Shown here in pieces: positions 35,582-44,075 of a stretch of 64,000 bases of DNA. Within the stretch, counting starts at the first letter, position 1; each line of letters opens with the position of its first letter. The DNA comes from GCA-002727735 sp038134525 (GTDB taxonomy: Bacteria > Bacteroidota > Bacteroidia > Flavobacteriales_D > Parvicellaceae), in NCBI GenBank assembly GCA_038134525.1, contig JAYPVI010000010.1:1-64000 (forward strand), in the 5' to 3' direction. The notes under the pieces are model-generated. The model was given only the letters and a program-made list of their open reading frames with translations, had not been told where the DNA came from and ran no database searches. The position numbers and the translations under genes were made by a program.

Positions 35582-36773
35582 TATTTTAATCATACTATTC
35601 ATTTTATTAGCTCCTTCTGTGCTTACAAGTCAAAAGAGAAGTGAACAATTACAAAAACAGGAACGTGCTCTGATTAAAAAAATCGAAAACACGAAATCAC
35701 TATTAAACGAAACACAAAAAAATGAAGCATTGACTATTAGTCAATTAAATATCATTAGGAATCAAATTTCTTACAGAGATAGGCTAATACGCAACTACAA
35801 TGCGCAAATAAGAAGAATAGACCAAAATATAAATGATATTAATAGGCAAATAAATACTTTATCAAACACGAACAATGTGCTTATTTTGGAATATAAAAAT
35901 ATGCTGATCTACGCCTTTAAAAATCGAAATCCTAATTATAAATTTTTATATATTATTTCCGCTTCTACTTTTTCAGAAGCATTCCACAGAATGAAATACA
36001 TTCAGCATTATGCAGATTACAGGAAAAAACAAGTAGATCGAATCAAAAAAATCCAACTGCTTCTAATTGAAAAAAAGAAATCATTAAAAGATGAACTAGC
36101 TCAGAAAGAAAATGTAATAAAAATTAAAAACAATGAAAAAACAAATTACTTAAATGACAAGAATGCTCAAGAAAAATACTTAAGTGAGTTAAAAATAAGT
36201 GAATCTAGTTTAGTAGAAGAATTAAATATTAATAATCAAAAAAGAAGAGAAATAGCTAAGGCTGTAAAAAAGGCAATAGAAGAAGAGATAAAAGCAATTG
36301 AAAAAAAGACTAAAAATAAATTTAATTTAACTCCTGAAGGTGTAGCACTTTCAGCAGATTTCAAAAAAAACAAGGGTAAACTATCTTGGCCCGTTGCAAG
36401 AGGAGAAATAACGAGTAAGTATGGTAAACATCAACATCATGTTGTGAGCACAGCAACAGTAGATAATAACGGTATTGATATTTCTACTTCAAAACAAGCA
36501 TTGGTAAGAGCTGTATTTGGTGGGAAAGTGACTAGTGTAATGGTCATTCCCGGTGCTGGAAAAGTAGTAATGATAAGCCATGGAGAATATAGAACAGTGT
36601 ATGCCAACCTACAGGAAGTATTCGTTCAAAAAGGAGATCAACTAGGTGCCAAAGAAAATATTGGAAAGTTACTACCTAAAAATAATGGGATTTCTGAAGC
36701 TCACTTTGAAATTTGGAAAATTTCAACTGAAGGAATGAATACTGAAAACCCATCTTATTGGCTAAGCCATTAG
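35571..36773 (+). CDS. EnvC-like murein hydrolase activator with degenerate LytM (M23) domain
   Basis: A 400-residue exported protein: signal peptide (about 1-20), long coiled coil (about 22-110 and 150-245), then a C-terminal LytM domain (about 270-400). In active M23 enzymes zinc is held by HxxxD and HxH. Here the first His is Asn in NNGID, and the HxH pair is reduced to EAHFE, so two ligands are lost. This makes it an EnvC-type activator of cell-wall amidases in cell separation rather than a hydrolase. It ends the operon with no gap before the convergent HIRAN-like gene. Confidence 0.87.
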   Translation: MKINILIILFILLAPSVLTSQKRSEQLQKQERALIKKIENTKSLLNETQKNEALTISQLNIIRNQISYRDRLIRNYNAQIRRIDQNINDINRQINTLSNTNNVLILEYKNMLIYAFKNRNPNYKFLYIISASTFSEAFHRMKYIQHYADYRKKQVDRIKKIQLLLIEKKKSLKDELAQKENVIKIKNNEKTNYLNDKNAQEKYLSELKISESSLVEELNINNQKRREIAKAVKKAIEEEIKAIEKKTKNKFNLTPEGVALSADFKKNKGKLSWPVARGEITSKYGKHQHHVVSTATVDNNGIDISTSKQALVRAVFGGKVTSVMVIPGAGKVVMISHGEYRTVYANLQEVFVQKGDQLGAKENIGKLLPKNNGISEAHFEIWKISTEGMNTENPSYWLSH

Positions 36774-37115
36774 TCATGCAATTTTGAGTATTATATCTAC
36801 ACTTTCAAATGGTAAACTGTTGGAAGACTTGTGTTTCAATTCTACTGTAATTCCTCCATACTTAACCATTATTTTTTTTACCAGTTTAGCTATTGATGGG
36901 TTTAAATAACCGATCTTGAAATTCTTATAAAAAATTGCCAAAGCATTTTTATCCCAGTATCTGCTTTTATCTTCAGAAATAATTAGGGGGGTATTTTCAT
37001 TTAATAAATGCTTTATGTAAATGTAGTCGTGTCTTGATAATTCTGTTATCTGTGTCATGATACCCATTTTAGGTAATGCTATTTTTTCGGTTGTGGAAAG
37101 AGCTAAAATTTTCAT
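36774..37115 (-). CDS. HIRAN-like domain protein, 113 aa
   Basis: A small protein whose middle resembles the HIRAN domain: HDYIYIKHLLNENTPLIISEDKSRYWDKNALAIFYKNFKIGYLNPSIAKLV split across residues about 30-78, with the characteristic D-x-NA-I/V-x-V-x-x-x-x-x-IGYL pattern. HIRAN domains bind 3' ends of single-stranded DNA in helicases such as HLTF; stand-alone versions in bacteria are poorly understood. It is read together with the 103-residue gene 1 bp upstream. Its stop directly abuts the convergent EnvC-like stop. Confidence 0.65.
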   Translation of the reverse strand: MKILALSTTEKIALPKMGIMTQITELSRHDYIYIKHLLNENTPLIISEDKSRYWDKNALAIFYKNFKIGYLNPSIAKLVKKIMVKYGGITVELKHKSSNSLPFESVDIILKIA

Positions 37116-37116
37116 G

Positions 37117-37428
37117 TTATGCTATTTTTAATTGGTTAGTAGATAATCCCAGATCACTCGTATTTAGATTGAGATTCCTTTTCAAGTGTTTAATAGGGGA
37201 GATTTCGACTACAGGGTCATTAGAACTGTAAAATCTCTTCCATATAAACTGCATAATATGAGCGCCTTCCTTTTTTTCAATTATTCGGCTCAATCGAAGA
37301 ATTTCAATTGGAATTGTGGTGAAATATTTTTTCTTATTCAAGTTGATATACCCTTCCAGAAGGAATGCAGTATCACCCTTTTCATAAACAATATAGTTAA
37401 TGTTGAATGGTAGTGAAGTCTGTATCAT
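37117..37428 (-). CDS. hypothetical protein, 103 aa, upstream partner of the HIRAN-like gene
   Basis: An unrecognised cytoplasmic protein. The N-terminal half is beta-rich (NINYIVYEKGDTAFLLEGYI) and the middle helical and basic (RLSRIIEKKEGAHIMQFIWKRFY). It has no signal peptide. The stop lies 1 bp before the HIRAN-like start, so the two are almost certainly one operon. A perfect palindrome lies 42 bp upstream of its ATG and could control it. Confidence 0.65.
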   Translation of the reverse strand: MIQTSLPFNINYIVYEKGDTAFLLEGYINLNKKKYFTTIPIEILRLSRIIEKKEGAHIMQFIWKRFYSSNDPVVEISPIKHLKRNLNLNTSDLGLSTNQLKIA

Positions 37429-37470
37429 TTTTGATCATTTTTAAATTCAAAAACTAAACTAGTACATCAC

Positions 37471-37489
37471 AACGTAATCGAATTACGTT
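37471..37489. promoter_or_regulatory. perfect 8-bp inverted repeat, candidate operator of the HIRAN-like unit
   Basis: AACGTAAT-CGA-ATTACGTT: two 8-bp arms in perfect dyad symmetry around 3 bp. It fills the space between the LEA2 stop codon (37490) and the HIRAN-unit start (37428). A T run is lacking on either strand and the loop is only 3 nt, so a protein-binding site is more likely than a terminator. Confidence 0.5.
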
Positions 37490-37945
37490 CTAAAAAGGCA
37501 AATCCTTTAAGTCAGTGATATATTGAATATCTACTTTTTTTGTGATTAAATATGCTTGTGCTTTGAGGTAGCCATTGAAGGATAGAGTTTGTGGTTTCCC
37601 AAAAATAATACCTAATGAATTTACTAAAGAGGATAAAATTTGTTGTGTATCAGATTGAAATATCAAATTTATATTAGTTGAATCCAGTTTTGGTAATTTG
37701 ACTTTATTATTTGACACAACTCCTCCAATCTTTTTACCATTTAACTGTGCTTCAATATCAATATCTTTTATTGTAATAGAGTAATTATTTGGGTTAAATA
37801 ACTTAACCTCAGCACAGATAGGGCTACACCCTTTTTCTTCTGAAAAAGAAATAGAGTGAACATCAATAAACTCAATATCTCGATATGTAATCGTGCATGA
37901 ACAGATTGAAAATAGAGTAATGAAAAAGAAAACTTTTTTTAACAT
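37490..37945 (-). CDS. LEA type 2 family lipoprotein
   Basis: A 151-residue lipoprotein with lipobox SICSC (Cys17). The mature part, KLFNPNNYSITIKDIDIEAQLNGKKIG, is a clear LEA2 (water-stress/WHy-type) beta-sandwich signature: N-P-N followed by strands and a G-x-x-x-x-x-V-x-x-N step. The function in bacteria is unclear, with possible stress or envelope-binding roles. It starts 1 bp after the M20 dipeptidase stop on the same strand. Confidence 0.8.
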   Translation of the reverse strand: MLKKVFFFITLFSICSCTITYRDIEFIDVHSISFSEEKGCSPICAEVKLFNPNNYSITIKDIDIEAQLNGKKIGGVVSNNKVKLPKLDSTNINLIFQSDTQQILSSLVNSLGIIFGKPQTLSFNGYLKAQAYLITKKVDIQYITDLKDLPF

Positions 37946-37946
37946 G

Positions 37947-39332
37947 TTACTTTTTCATTAGTTCAGAAAAATATTGATAAAAATAAGGGATAGTTTCTAT
38001 TCCTTTATAAAAATTAAACAACCCAAAGTGTTCATTGGGCGAATGAATAACATCAGAATCTAAACCAAAACCAAGCAAAATCGTCTTTAAGCCAAGTACA
38101 TCTTCAAACATAGGAACAATTGGAATACTACCGCCACTTCTCACCGGTATTGGGTCAACACCAAAGGTTTTATTCATGGCTTTTTTTGCAGCCTGATAAC
38201 CAATAAAATTTGTAGGTATAACTACACCTTCTCCGCCATGATGAGGAGTTACTTTTACTTTAACATAAGCAGGAGCAATTTGTTGGAAATGACGTTCAAA
38301 GAGGTGTGTAATTTCCTCCGATGTTTGATTTGGAACCAAGCGCATGGATATTTTAGCGTAGGCTTTTGAAGGAAGTACAGTTTTAGCACCTTCACCAATA
38401 TACCCACCCCAAATTCCATTAACATCTAATGATGGCCTGATAGAGGTTCTTTCATTGGTTGAAAATCCTTCTTCCCCAAAAACTTCATTAATATCAAGGT
38501 CATTTTTGTATTTTTCTAACTCAAATGGTGCTTTTGACATTTCTGCTCTTTCCTCATCACTAACGTTTAATACATTTTTATAAAATCCGGGGATATTAAT
38601 TTTTCCTGATTCATCATGTAAAGAAGCAATCATAGAAGATAAAATATTGATGGGGTTGGCCACTCCTCCACCATACAATCCTGAATGCAAATCTCGATTA
38701 GGACCAGTAACTTCAACTTCTAAATAACTCAACCCTCTTAATCCTACACATATAGATGGTGTTTGATTATTGATAATTCCTGTGTCTGAAACCAACACTA
38801 CATCAGCATTGAGCATGTCTCTATTTTGCCTCACAAATTTTTCTAGGTTTTCAGACCCTACTTCCTCTTCTCCCTCAAGCATGAATTTTACATTACATGT
38901 AAGTTGGTTAGTATTATACATCGCTTCAAAAGCCTTTAAATGCATAAACATCTGACCCTTATCATCACATGCTCCTCTAGCAAAAATTGCACCATCTGGA
39001 TGAATCGGAGTTTTTCTAATTTCTGGCTTAAATGGATCCGAATCCCATAATTCATAAGGATCTGCGGGTTGAACATCATAATGACCATAAACCAATACTG
39101 TAGGAGCATCAATAGAAATTATTTTTTCTCCATAAACAATCGGATGTCCTTGAGTAGGGAATAATTGAATATTTTCTGCTCCAATTTTAGTCAATTGATT
39201 ACATAAAAATGTGGCTGCTTTCAACACATCATCTTTAAATGATAAATCTGCACTCACTGATGGGATTGACAATAATTCCTTCAACTCATCCAAAAATCTC
39301 AATTTATTTTTTTCAATATAATCTTGTGTCAT
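37947..39332 (-). CDS. M20 family dipeptidase
   Basis: A 461-residue zinc dipeptidase. Metal-binding motifs are YGHYDVQPADP, RGACDDKGQ and EGEEEVGS, and a dimerisation domain sits in the middle (GLRGLSYLEVEVTGPNRDLHSG). The C-terminal His is in DVIHSPNEH. This pattern matches the CNDP/DapE-like cytosolic dipeptidases. No signal peptide is seen. It is 1 bp downstream of the AsmA-like gene and 1 bp upstream of the LEA2 lipoprotein. Confidence 0.93.
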   Translation of the reverse strand: MTQDYIEKNKLRFLDELKELLSIPSVSADLSFKDDVLKAATFLCNQLTKIGAENIQLFPTQGHPIVYGEKIISIDAPTVLVYGHYDVQPADPYELWDSDPFKPEIRKTPIHPDGAIFARGACDDKGQMFMHLKAFEAMYNTNQLTCNVKFMLEGEEEVGSENLEKFVRQNRDMLNADVVLVSDTGIINNQTPSICVGLRGLSYLEVEVTGPNRDLHSGLYGGGVANPINILSSMIASLHDESGKINIPGFYKNVLNVSDEERAEMSKAPFELEKYKNDLDINEVFGEEGFSTNERTSIRPSLDVNGIWGGYIGEGAKTVLPSKAYAKISMRLVPNQTSEEITHLFERHFQQIAPAYVKVKVTPHHGGEGVVIPTNFIGYQAAKKAMNKTFGVDPIPVRSGGSIPIVPMFEDVLGLKTILLGFGLDSDVIHSPNEHFGLFNFYKGIETIPYFYQYFSELMKK

Positions 39333-39333
39333 A

Positions 39334-42288
39334 TCATTTGTTTTTTGCTGAATCTAGAATTTTATTTGCTTCTTCAGCCGCCTTTTTTTCTACAATATCT
39401 GCATTTAAATTTGCTTCCTCCCTCACCTTTTTTGCTTGCTGTAATGCTAAATTTTGAACTTTATTAGATTCCGTATTCAACCTCAATTCTAAAGCATTAG
39501 CTTTCTTATCCGTTTGTTCTTTCATTTTTTTCGCTGTTTTCTCAGCGGCTATTTTGGCTAATGGAGTTTTAGCTTCTTCAATTAATTTATCAGCGGCTTT
39601 ATATCCTTCCTCTTTCAATTTAGCTACCTCTTCTTTTGTTTTACCGTCAGCTTTTGTTTTATTTATGTTAGCTTCATTTTCAATAAGTTTAGCCTTGTTT
39701 TCACCTTCATCTCTTATTTGTTGAGCTTTCGCTTTAGCTATACTAATTATTTCATCTGCTTTTTTTTGAGCCTCATCTAAAAAGTCTCTTTTGACATTGT
39801 CTATTTTTTCTGTAACAATTTCTTTACCTTTATCTACTAAATCTGTATTTAACTCTCCAATACTAGTTGAATAGATGGGATTTTTAATCTCTCCATTAAC
39901 TAAAATTGTAATAGGTATTTCACCCTCATTGGAATTAAGCTTAATTTCTTTTATCAAGGAACTAAGTGGGTTGTTTGAATTCTGTAATTTACGAATTGGA
40001 ATTTTTGTTTCAATTTTATATCTGACCTCTTGATCTAAAGAAGTATATCCGCTTACTGATAAGGTATGATTATTTAATTTAAATGGCGTTTCTTCCATTA
40101 TGAATTTGCCATCAGTAAAGGAATATGATAAGTTTAAATCTTTTATTTTTTCATTTTCTCCAATAAGAGATGGTGCATATGATTTTAACTTTTCAATTGG
40201 TGAATCGCTCAAAATTTTAAACTCCTGGGAAACTAATTTTCCTTTACTTGAAATTTGAGTGTAGACAGGATAATAATATTCATTTAATAGCAAATCCGCT
40301 TCTAAAAAAGTAGAGAATTGTCCATCAAAATATTTTACCAATGGCGTGTATTTTTTGATGGTTCCAAAATAAGTGTAAGATTCGTTAAATGATATGTCTT
40401 TAATATCTAAATCTATTATTAATCTTGCTCTTTTTTTGCTTATGCTATGATAAGTTCCATTTAGTGAAACCTGTCCCTTAAATAATTTCATTTTAAACTG
40501 ATCAAGACTTAACTTCCCCTGATTGATCGTCATTGTACCAATAAATTCTCTTATCGGTATACTATCATAGATAAGAGAGCTGATATTTGATTCAAACTTA
40601 AAAAAGATGTTATCAGGAATAGAAACCACCTCATAATAACCTTCAAGCATATTAGAATCAATGTGAATTGAATCAGTAATGGTACTGCTATCTAAACTAT
40701 CATATGCAGGAATAAATTCATCAAGATTTAAATGTGAGCTATTGATCGAAAATTTTCCATATAGCTGTTCATTTCTCAATACATGAGGCCAATAATTCAA
40801 CATTTCACCTGAAAGTTGAATGTCTGTTTGGCCTGTTTTTAATGACAATTTATCTAGTCCTAATTTTTGAGGAAATATATCAAAGTGCATATTATCAATA
40901 ACCAAAGGGTTATCCATTTCTTGTGAGTCAAATTCAAAATCAGTAAGGGTAAATTCGCCCTCTGCTTCAAAAAGATCATACTCCTCTTTTTCAATCGATG
41001 AATATTTACCTTTTATATGAATATTAGCATTAGAATTTCCACTCATTTCGATTGAGTCTAGCGGAAATACTTTTGACAATTCAGCAAGTATTAAATTAGA
41101 AGACAAATCGGCAGTTATGAATGGATCAGTTAAGAAATTTCGACCAAAAAACGACATATCGAATTTAGAAGATAAAAAAGAAAATTTCATAGACTCTAAA
41201 TTAACTTCTAAATCATCATAATTTAGTCCTCCTGGGAAGGAGGTGTTTAAAGCTAAGTTTATGTTCTCTAAAGGGTCTAGATCTGTATATTTTACATAAC
41301 CATCCTCAATGTTTAGATTTATATCAAATAATGGAAGTTCTTTATCTGAATAGACTCCATTTATGGTGCCTCCAAAATCAAATTCACCATCTAGTTTAAT
41401 TGAATTAAAGTCTTTTTGATAATCTATGGGTAAAAGGCTAAAAAAATGCCTAAATGACTGACCTATTGAAGCTATTTTTAAATCCACTTCGTAGCTTTCA
41501 GGCTTCATTTTAATACCACCATTTAATGAAAGGTCTAAATCGTTTAAACTTATCTTATTTTCTCGGATATTAAAAAGCATATCCTCATTTTCAAAAACTA
41601 TAGCTCCATTAAAAAATATTTCTAAATTGACATCGTCCATTAATTTCAATCCCTCGAATTGAAAGTTAAATGCTTTTACACTTGTAGTTGTGTTTAAATC
41701 AAAAGTATCTGCATGCATTATTAATTCACCACTATGATCAAAGGAATCTAAAAGCATGGATATATGATACAAATCATCCTTATAAATTATTTGAGCGTTT
41801 TTTATCTCGTAATTTTCTAGTTTGAATTTGAATGGTGATTGATCAACCTCAATTTGTTCAATATCTTCAGTAGTAGAATCACTAATATATATATCATAAT
41901 TAGAAGCTCCATTATCTAGAGTAATAAGCTGAAATACTGGGTTAATTAACGATAAATATTTAATCTCATATTCCTGATTAAAAATAACCTTCCAAAGGTC
42001 AACTTTAATTTCCAACTGATTTACGTTTATTAACTCAACACCATCAAACACTTTTTTTCCAACTAATTTTAAATCTGATAACCTAACTGTTAATTCAGGA
42101 AATGATGAAATTGCCGAAATGAAAACATCATCAAATTTCAAATCTGCTTCAATGTAATTTGTAGCCTCATCTTTAACCATCTCTACAATTTCTTCTTTAT
42201 AGAAATAAGGAATAAATATTAAAAGTGCAAAAACAAGAATAATTAAAAAGAAAATAAGTTTAGATAAGTATTTAAAGGCTTTCTTCAT
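39334..42288 (-). CDS. AsmA-like outer-membrane biogenesis protein with C-terminal coiled coil
   Basis: A 984-residue protein with one N-terminal membrane helix (about 9-29). A very long beta-rich region (about 35-830) with AsmA-type features follows, for example GQSFRHFFSLLP near the middle and the late FKLNNHTLSVSGYTSLDQ step. AsmA/VPS13-like proteins bridge inner and outer membranes and are thought to conduct phospholipids. The last 151 residues (834-984) are an unbroken alanine/lysine/glutamate-rich helix, likely a coiled coil. The M20 gene follows by 1 bp. It is divergent from the T9SS cargo gene. Confidence 0.85.
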   Translation of the reverse strand: MKKAFKYLSKLIFFLIILVFALLIFIPYFYKEEIVEMVKDEATNYIEADLKFDDVFISAISSFPELTVRLSDLKLVGKKVFDGVELINVNQLEIKVDLWKVIFNQEYEIKYLSLINPVFQLITLDNGASNYDIYISDSTTEDIEQIEVDQSPFKFKLENYEIKNAQIIYKDDLYHISMLLDSFDHSGELIMHADTFDLNTTTSVKAFNFQFEGLKLMDDVNLEIFFNGAIVFENEDMLFNIRENKISLNDLDLSLNGGIKMKPESYEVDLKIASIGQSFRHFFSLLPIDYQKDFNSIKLDGEFDFGGTINGVYSDKELPLFDINLNIEDGYVKYTDLDPLENINLALNTSFPGGLNYDDLEVNLESMKFSFLSSKFDMSFFGRNFLTDPFITADLSSNLILAELSKVFPLDSIEMSGNSNANIHIKGKYSSIEKEEYDLFEAEGEFTLTDFEFDSQEMDNPLVIDNMHFDIFPQKLGLDKLSLKTGQTDIQLSGEMLNYWPHVLRNEQLYGKFSINSSHLNLDEFIPAYDSLDSSTITDSIHIDSNMLEGYYEVVSIPDNIFFKFESNISSLIYDSIPIREFIGTMTINQGKLSLDQFKMKLFKGQVSLNGTYHSISKKRARLIIDLDIKDISFNESYTYFGTIKKYTPLVKYFDGQFSTFLEADLLLNEYYYPVYTQISSKGKLVSQEFKILSDSPIEKLKSYAPSLIGENEKIKDLNLSYSFTDGKFIMEETPFKLNNHTLSVSGYTSLDQEVRYKIETKIPIRKLQNSNNPLSSLIKEIKLNSNEGEIPITILVNGEIKNPIYSTSIGELNTDLVDKGKEIVTEKIDNVKRDFLDEAQKKADEIISIAKAKAQQIRDEGENKAKLIENEANINKTKADGKTKEEVAKLKEEGYKAADKLIEEAKTPLAKIAAEKTAKKMKEQTDKKANALELRLNTESNKVQNLALQQAKKVREEANLNADIVEKKAAEEANKILDSAKNK

Positions 42289-42380
42289 AATATACGGCTA
42301 GTCATTATTGATTTGTGAAATTAGGAATTATCTTATTCCAACTAAAAAAAGATGTCTTATTTATTTGGTATCTTTAAACT

Positions 42381-44075
42381 ATGAAACTTCACTTCTTAAT
42401 GGTGTTTTTATCCTTTTGGCTGCATATAATCAACTATGCCCAAATCTCCATTTCAAACTCTTCTCCATATAACACGTCAAGTCACCTCATCAATAATGTT
42501 TTATTAGGAGGTGGTGTAGCTGCTAATAACATAACGTTTCAAGGAGACCCAATCCAAGTTGGTTTTTTTAACGCTATAAATTCAAATTTAGGTATAGATA
42601 GTGGGATTGTTCTTTCAACTGGAGATATTATTGATTTAGATCCCAGCGGAATTGGTACAGGGAATGTTCCATTTAGCACCAATACTGATCCCGATTTACT
42701 AAACGTAGCCAATAGTGTTCCTCCCTTAATTAATCAATTTTTTAATGTGACAGGCATTTTTGATGTCGCTACCCTTGAATTTGACTTTATTCCCAATTCT
42801 GATACGTTATCGTTTAATTATGTTTTTGGATCCAATGAATACCTCACCTGGATCAATTCTGAGTATAATGATGTATTTGGTTTTTTCATTTCCGGTCCTG
42901 GGATAACAGGCCCTTACTCCTCACCTCCGGGGTTCCCTAATGGATCAATCAATATTGCCAATGTCCCCAATTCATCTCCTCCATTACCAATAACAATAAG
43001 TTCGGTTAACAATCTTATAAATAATCAATACTACATCGATAATCAATTCACTTTTCCACAAACCATTTCATGTAATGGATTCACTACATCATTCACAGCC
43101 ACTACAGTTGTTCAGTGCGGAGAAGTTTATCATATAAGGCTAGCATTAGCTGATGGTTCAGACGCTAGTTTAGATTCTTGGGTTTTTTTGGAGGCTGGTA
43201 GTTTCAGCTCCAATGGAAGCGTAAGCGTATCTAGTGGAATAGCAAATGGAGATACGTTGCTGTATGAAGGATGCAACGCTGCTTTCTTTACTTTTGATAG
43301 GCCTGATGCTAGTAATGACTTTACCATTTATTTTGACGTTGGTGGTACCGCAATTCCAGGAATAGATTACCCAGAAATAGATGACAGCTTAGTTATACCA
43401 GCAGGTCAATTTTCTGATACAGTGTTTATCTACCCTAATTTAGATACCACTACAGAGTCACCCGAAACCGTTGTTTTAAATGTTATTTATGAAAGATGTT
43501 CAGGAAATTTCGATACTACAACTGCTAATATTTACATTAGTGATTACCCTCCGTTATTTTTATCTCTTCCTGATAGTTTAAATATTTGTAATCAACTCTT
43601 TGAATCCGCAATCATACAAAGCCAATGGGGGGGCGGAATTGATCCTAAAACATTGATTTGGTCTAATGGATCTAATCAAGATGTCATCATAGTAAGTCCA
43701 GATTCTACGCAATATTACACCTTTAGTATTTTGGATGGCTGCAATCAGGGGATCACTGATAGCACATTAGTTTGGAATCAATGCCCTGTGGAAAACATAA
43801 ATGTATTCACCCCTAATAACGATGGTATAAATGATTACTTTGTTCCTATTAATCTTGATGACTACCCCAATCCTTCAGTGTTAATTTATAATCGTTGGGG
43901 AAATCTAGTTTACGCGAATGAAGATTACAAAAATGATTGGACTGGAACTCATTTTAAGAGTGGTGATGATTTGAAAGATGGAATTTATTATTACGTTATA
44001 AACCCAGAATCAAGAAAATACAACTATGATTCATCATTCATTACCGGATATGTACACTTAATTAGGGTTGAATAA
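42381..44075 (+). CDS. choice-of-anchor L domain protein with T9SS type B C-terminal domain
   Basis: A 564-residue exported surface protein. The signal peptide is residues 1-20 (INYAQ). Residues about 30-270 are the choice-of-anchor-L domain: NNVLLGGGV, GIVLSTGDI, LEFDFIPNSDTLSFNYVFGSNEY and NDVFGFFISGPG. A Calx-beta-like stretch follows (about 285-390). The last about 90 residues are the gliding-motility-type domain FTPNNDGINDYF...YNRWGNLVY...KDGIYYYVI, a type B secretion signal for T9SS. It is probably an adhesin or surface-polymer protein. It overlaps gpmI by 14 bp at the 3' ends. Confidence 0.92.
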   Translation: MKLHFLMVFLSFWLHIINYAQISISNSSPYNTSSHLINNVLLGGGVAANNITFQGDPIQVGFFNAINSNLGIDSGIVLSTGDIIDLDPSGIGTGNVPFSTNTDPDLLNVANSVPPLINQFFNVTGIFDVATLEFDFIPNSDTLSFNYVFGSNEYLTWINSEYNDVFGFFISGPGITGPYSSPPGFPNGSINIANVPNSSPPLPITISSVNNLINNQYYIDNQFTFPQTISCNGFTTSFTATTVVQCGEVYHIRLALADGSDASLDSWVFLEAGSFSSNGSVSVSSGIANGDTLLYEGCNAAFFTFDRPDASNDFTIYFDVGGTAIPGIDYPEIDDSLVIPAGQFSDTVFIYPNLDTTTESPETVVLNVIYERCSGNFDTTTANIYISDYPPLFLSLPDSLNICNQLFESAIIQSQWGGGIDPKTLIWSNGSNQDVIIVSPDSTQYYTFSILDGCNQGITDSTLVWNQCPVENINVFTPNNDGINDYFVPINLDDYPNPSVLIYNRWGNLVYANEDYKNDWTGTHFKSGDDLKDGIYYYVINPESRKYNYDSSFITGYVHLIRVE

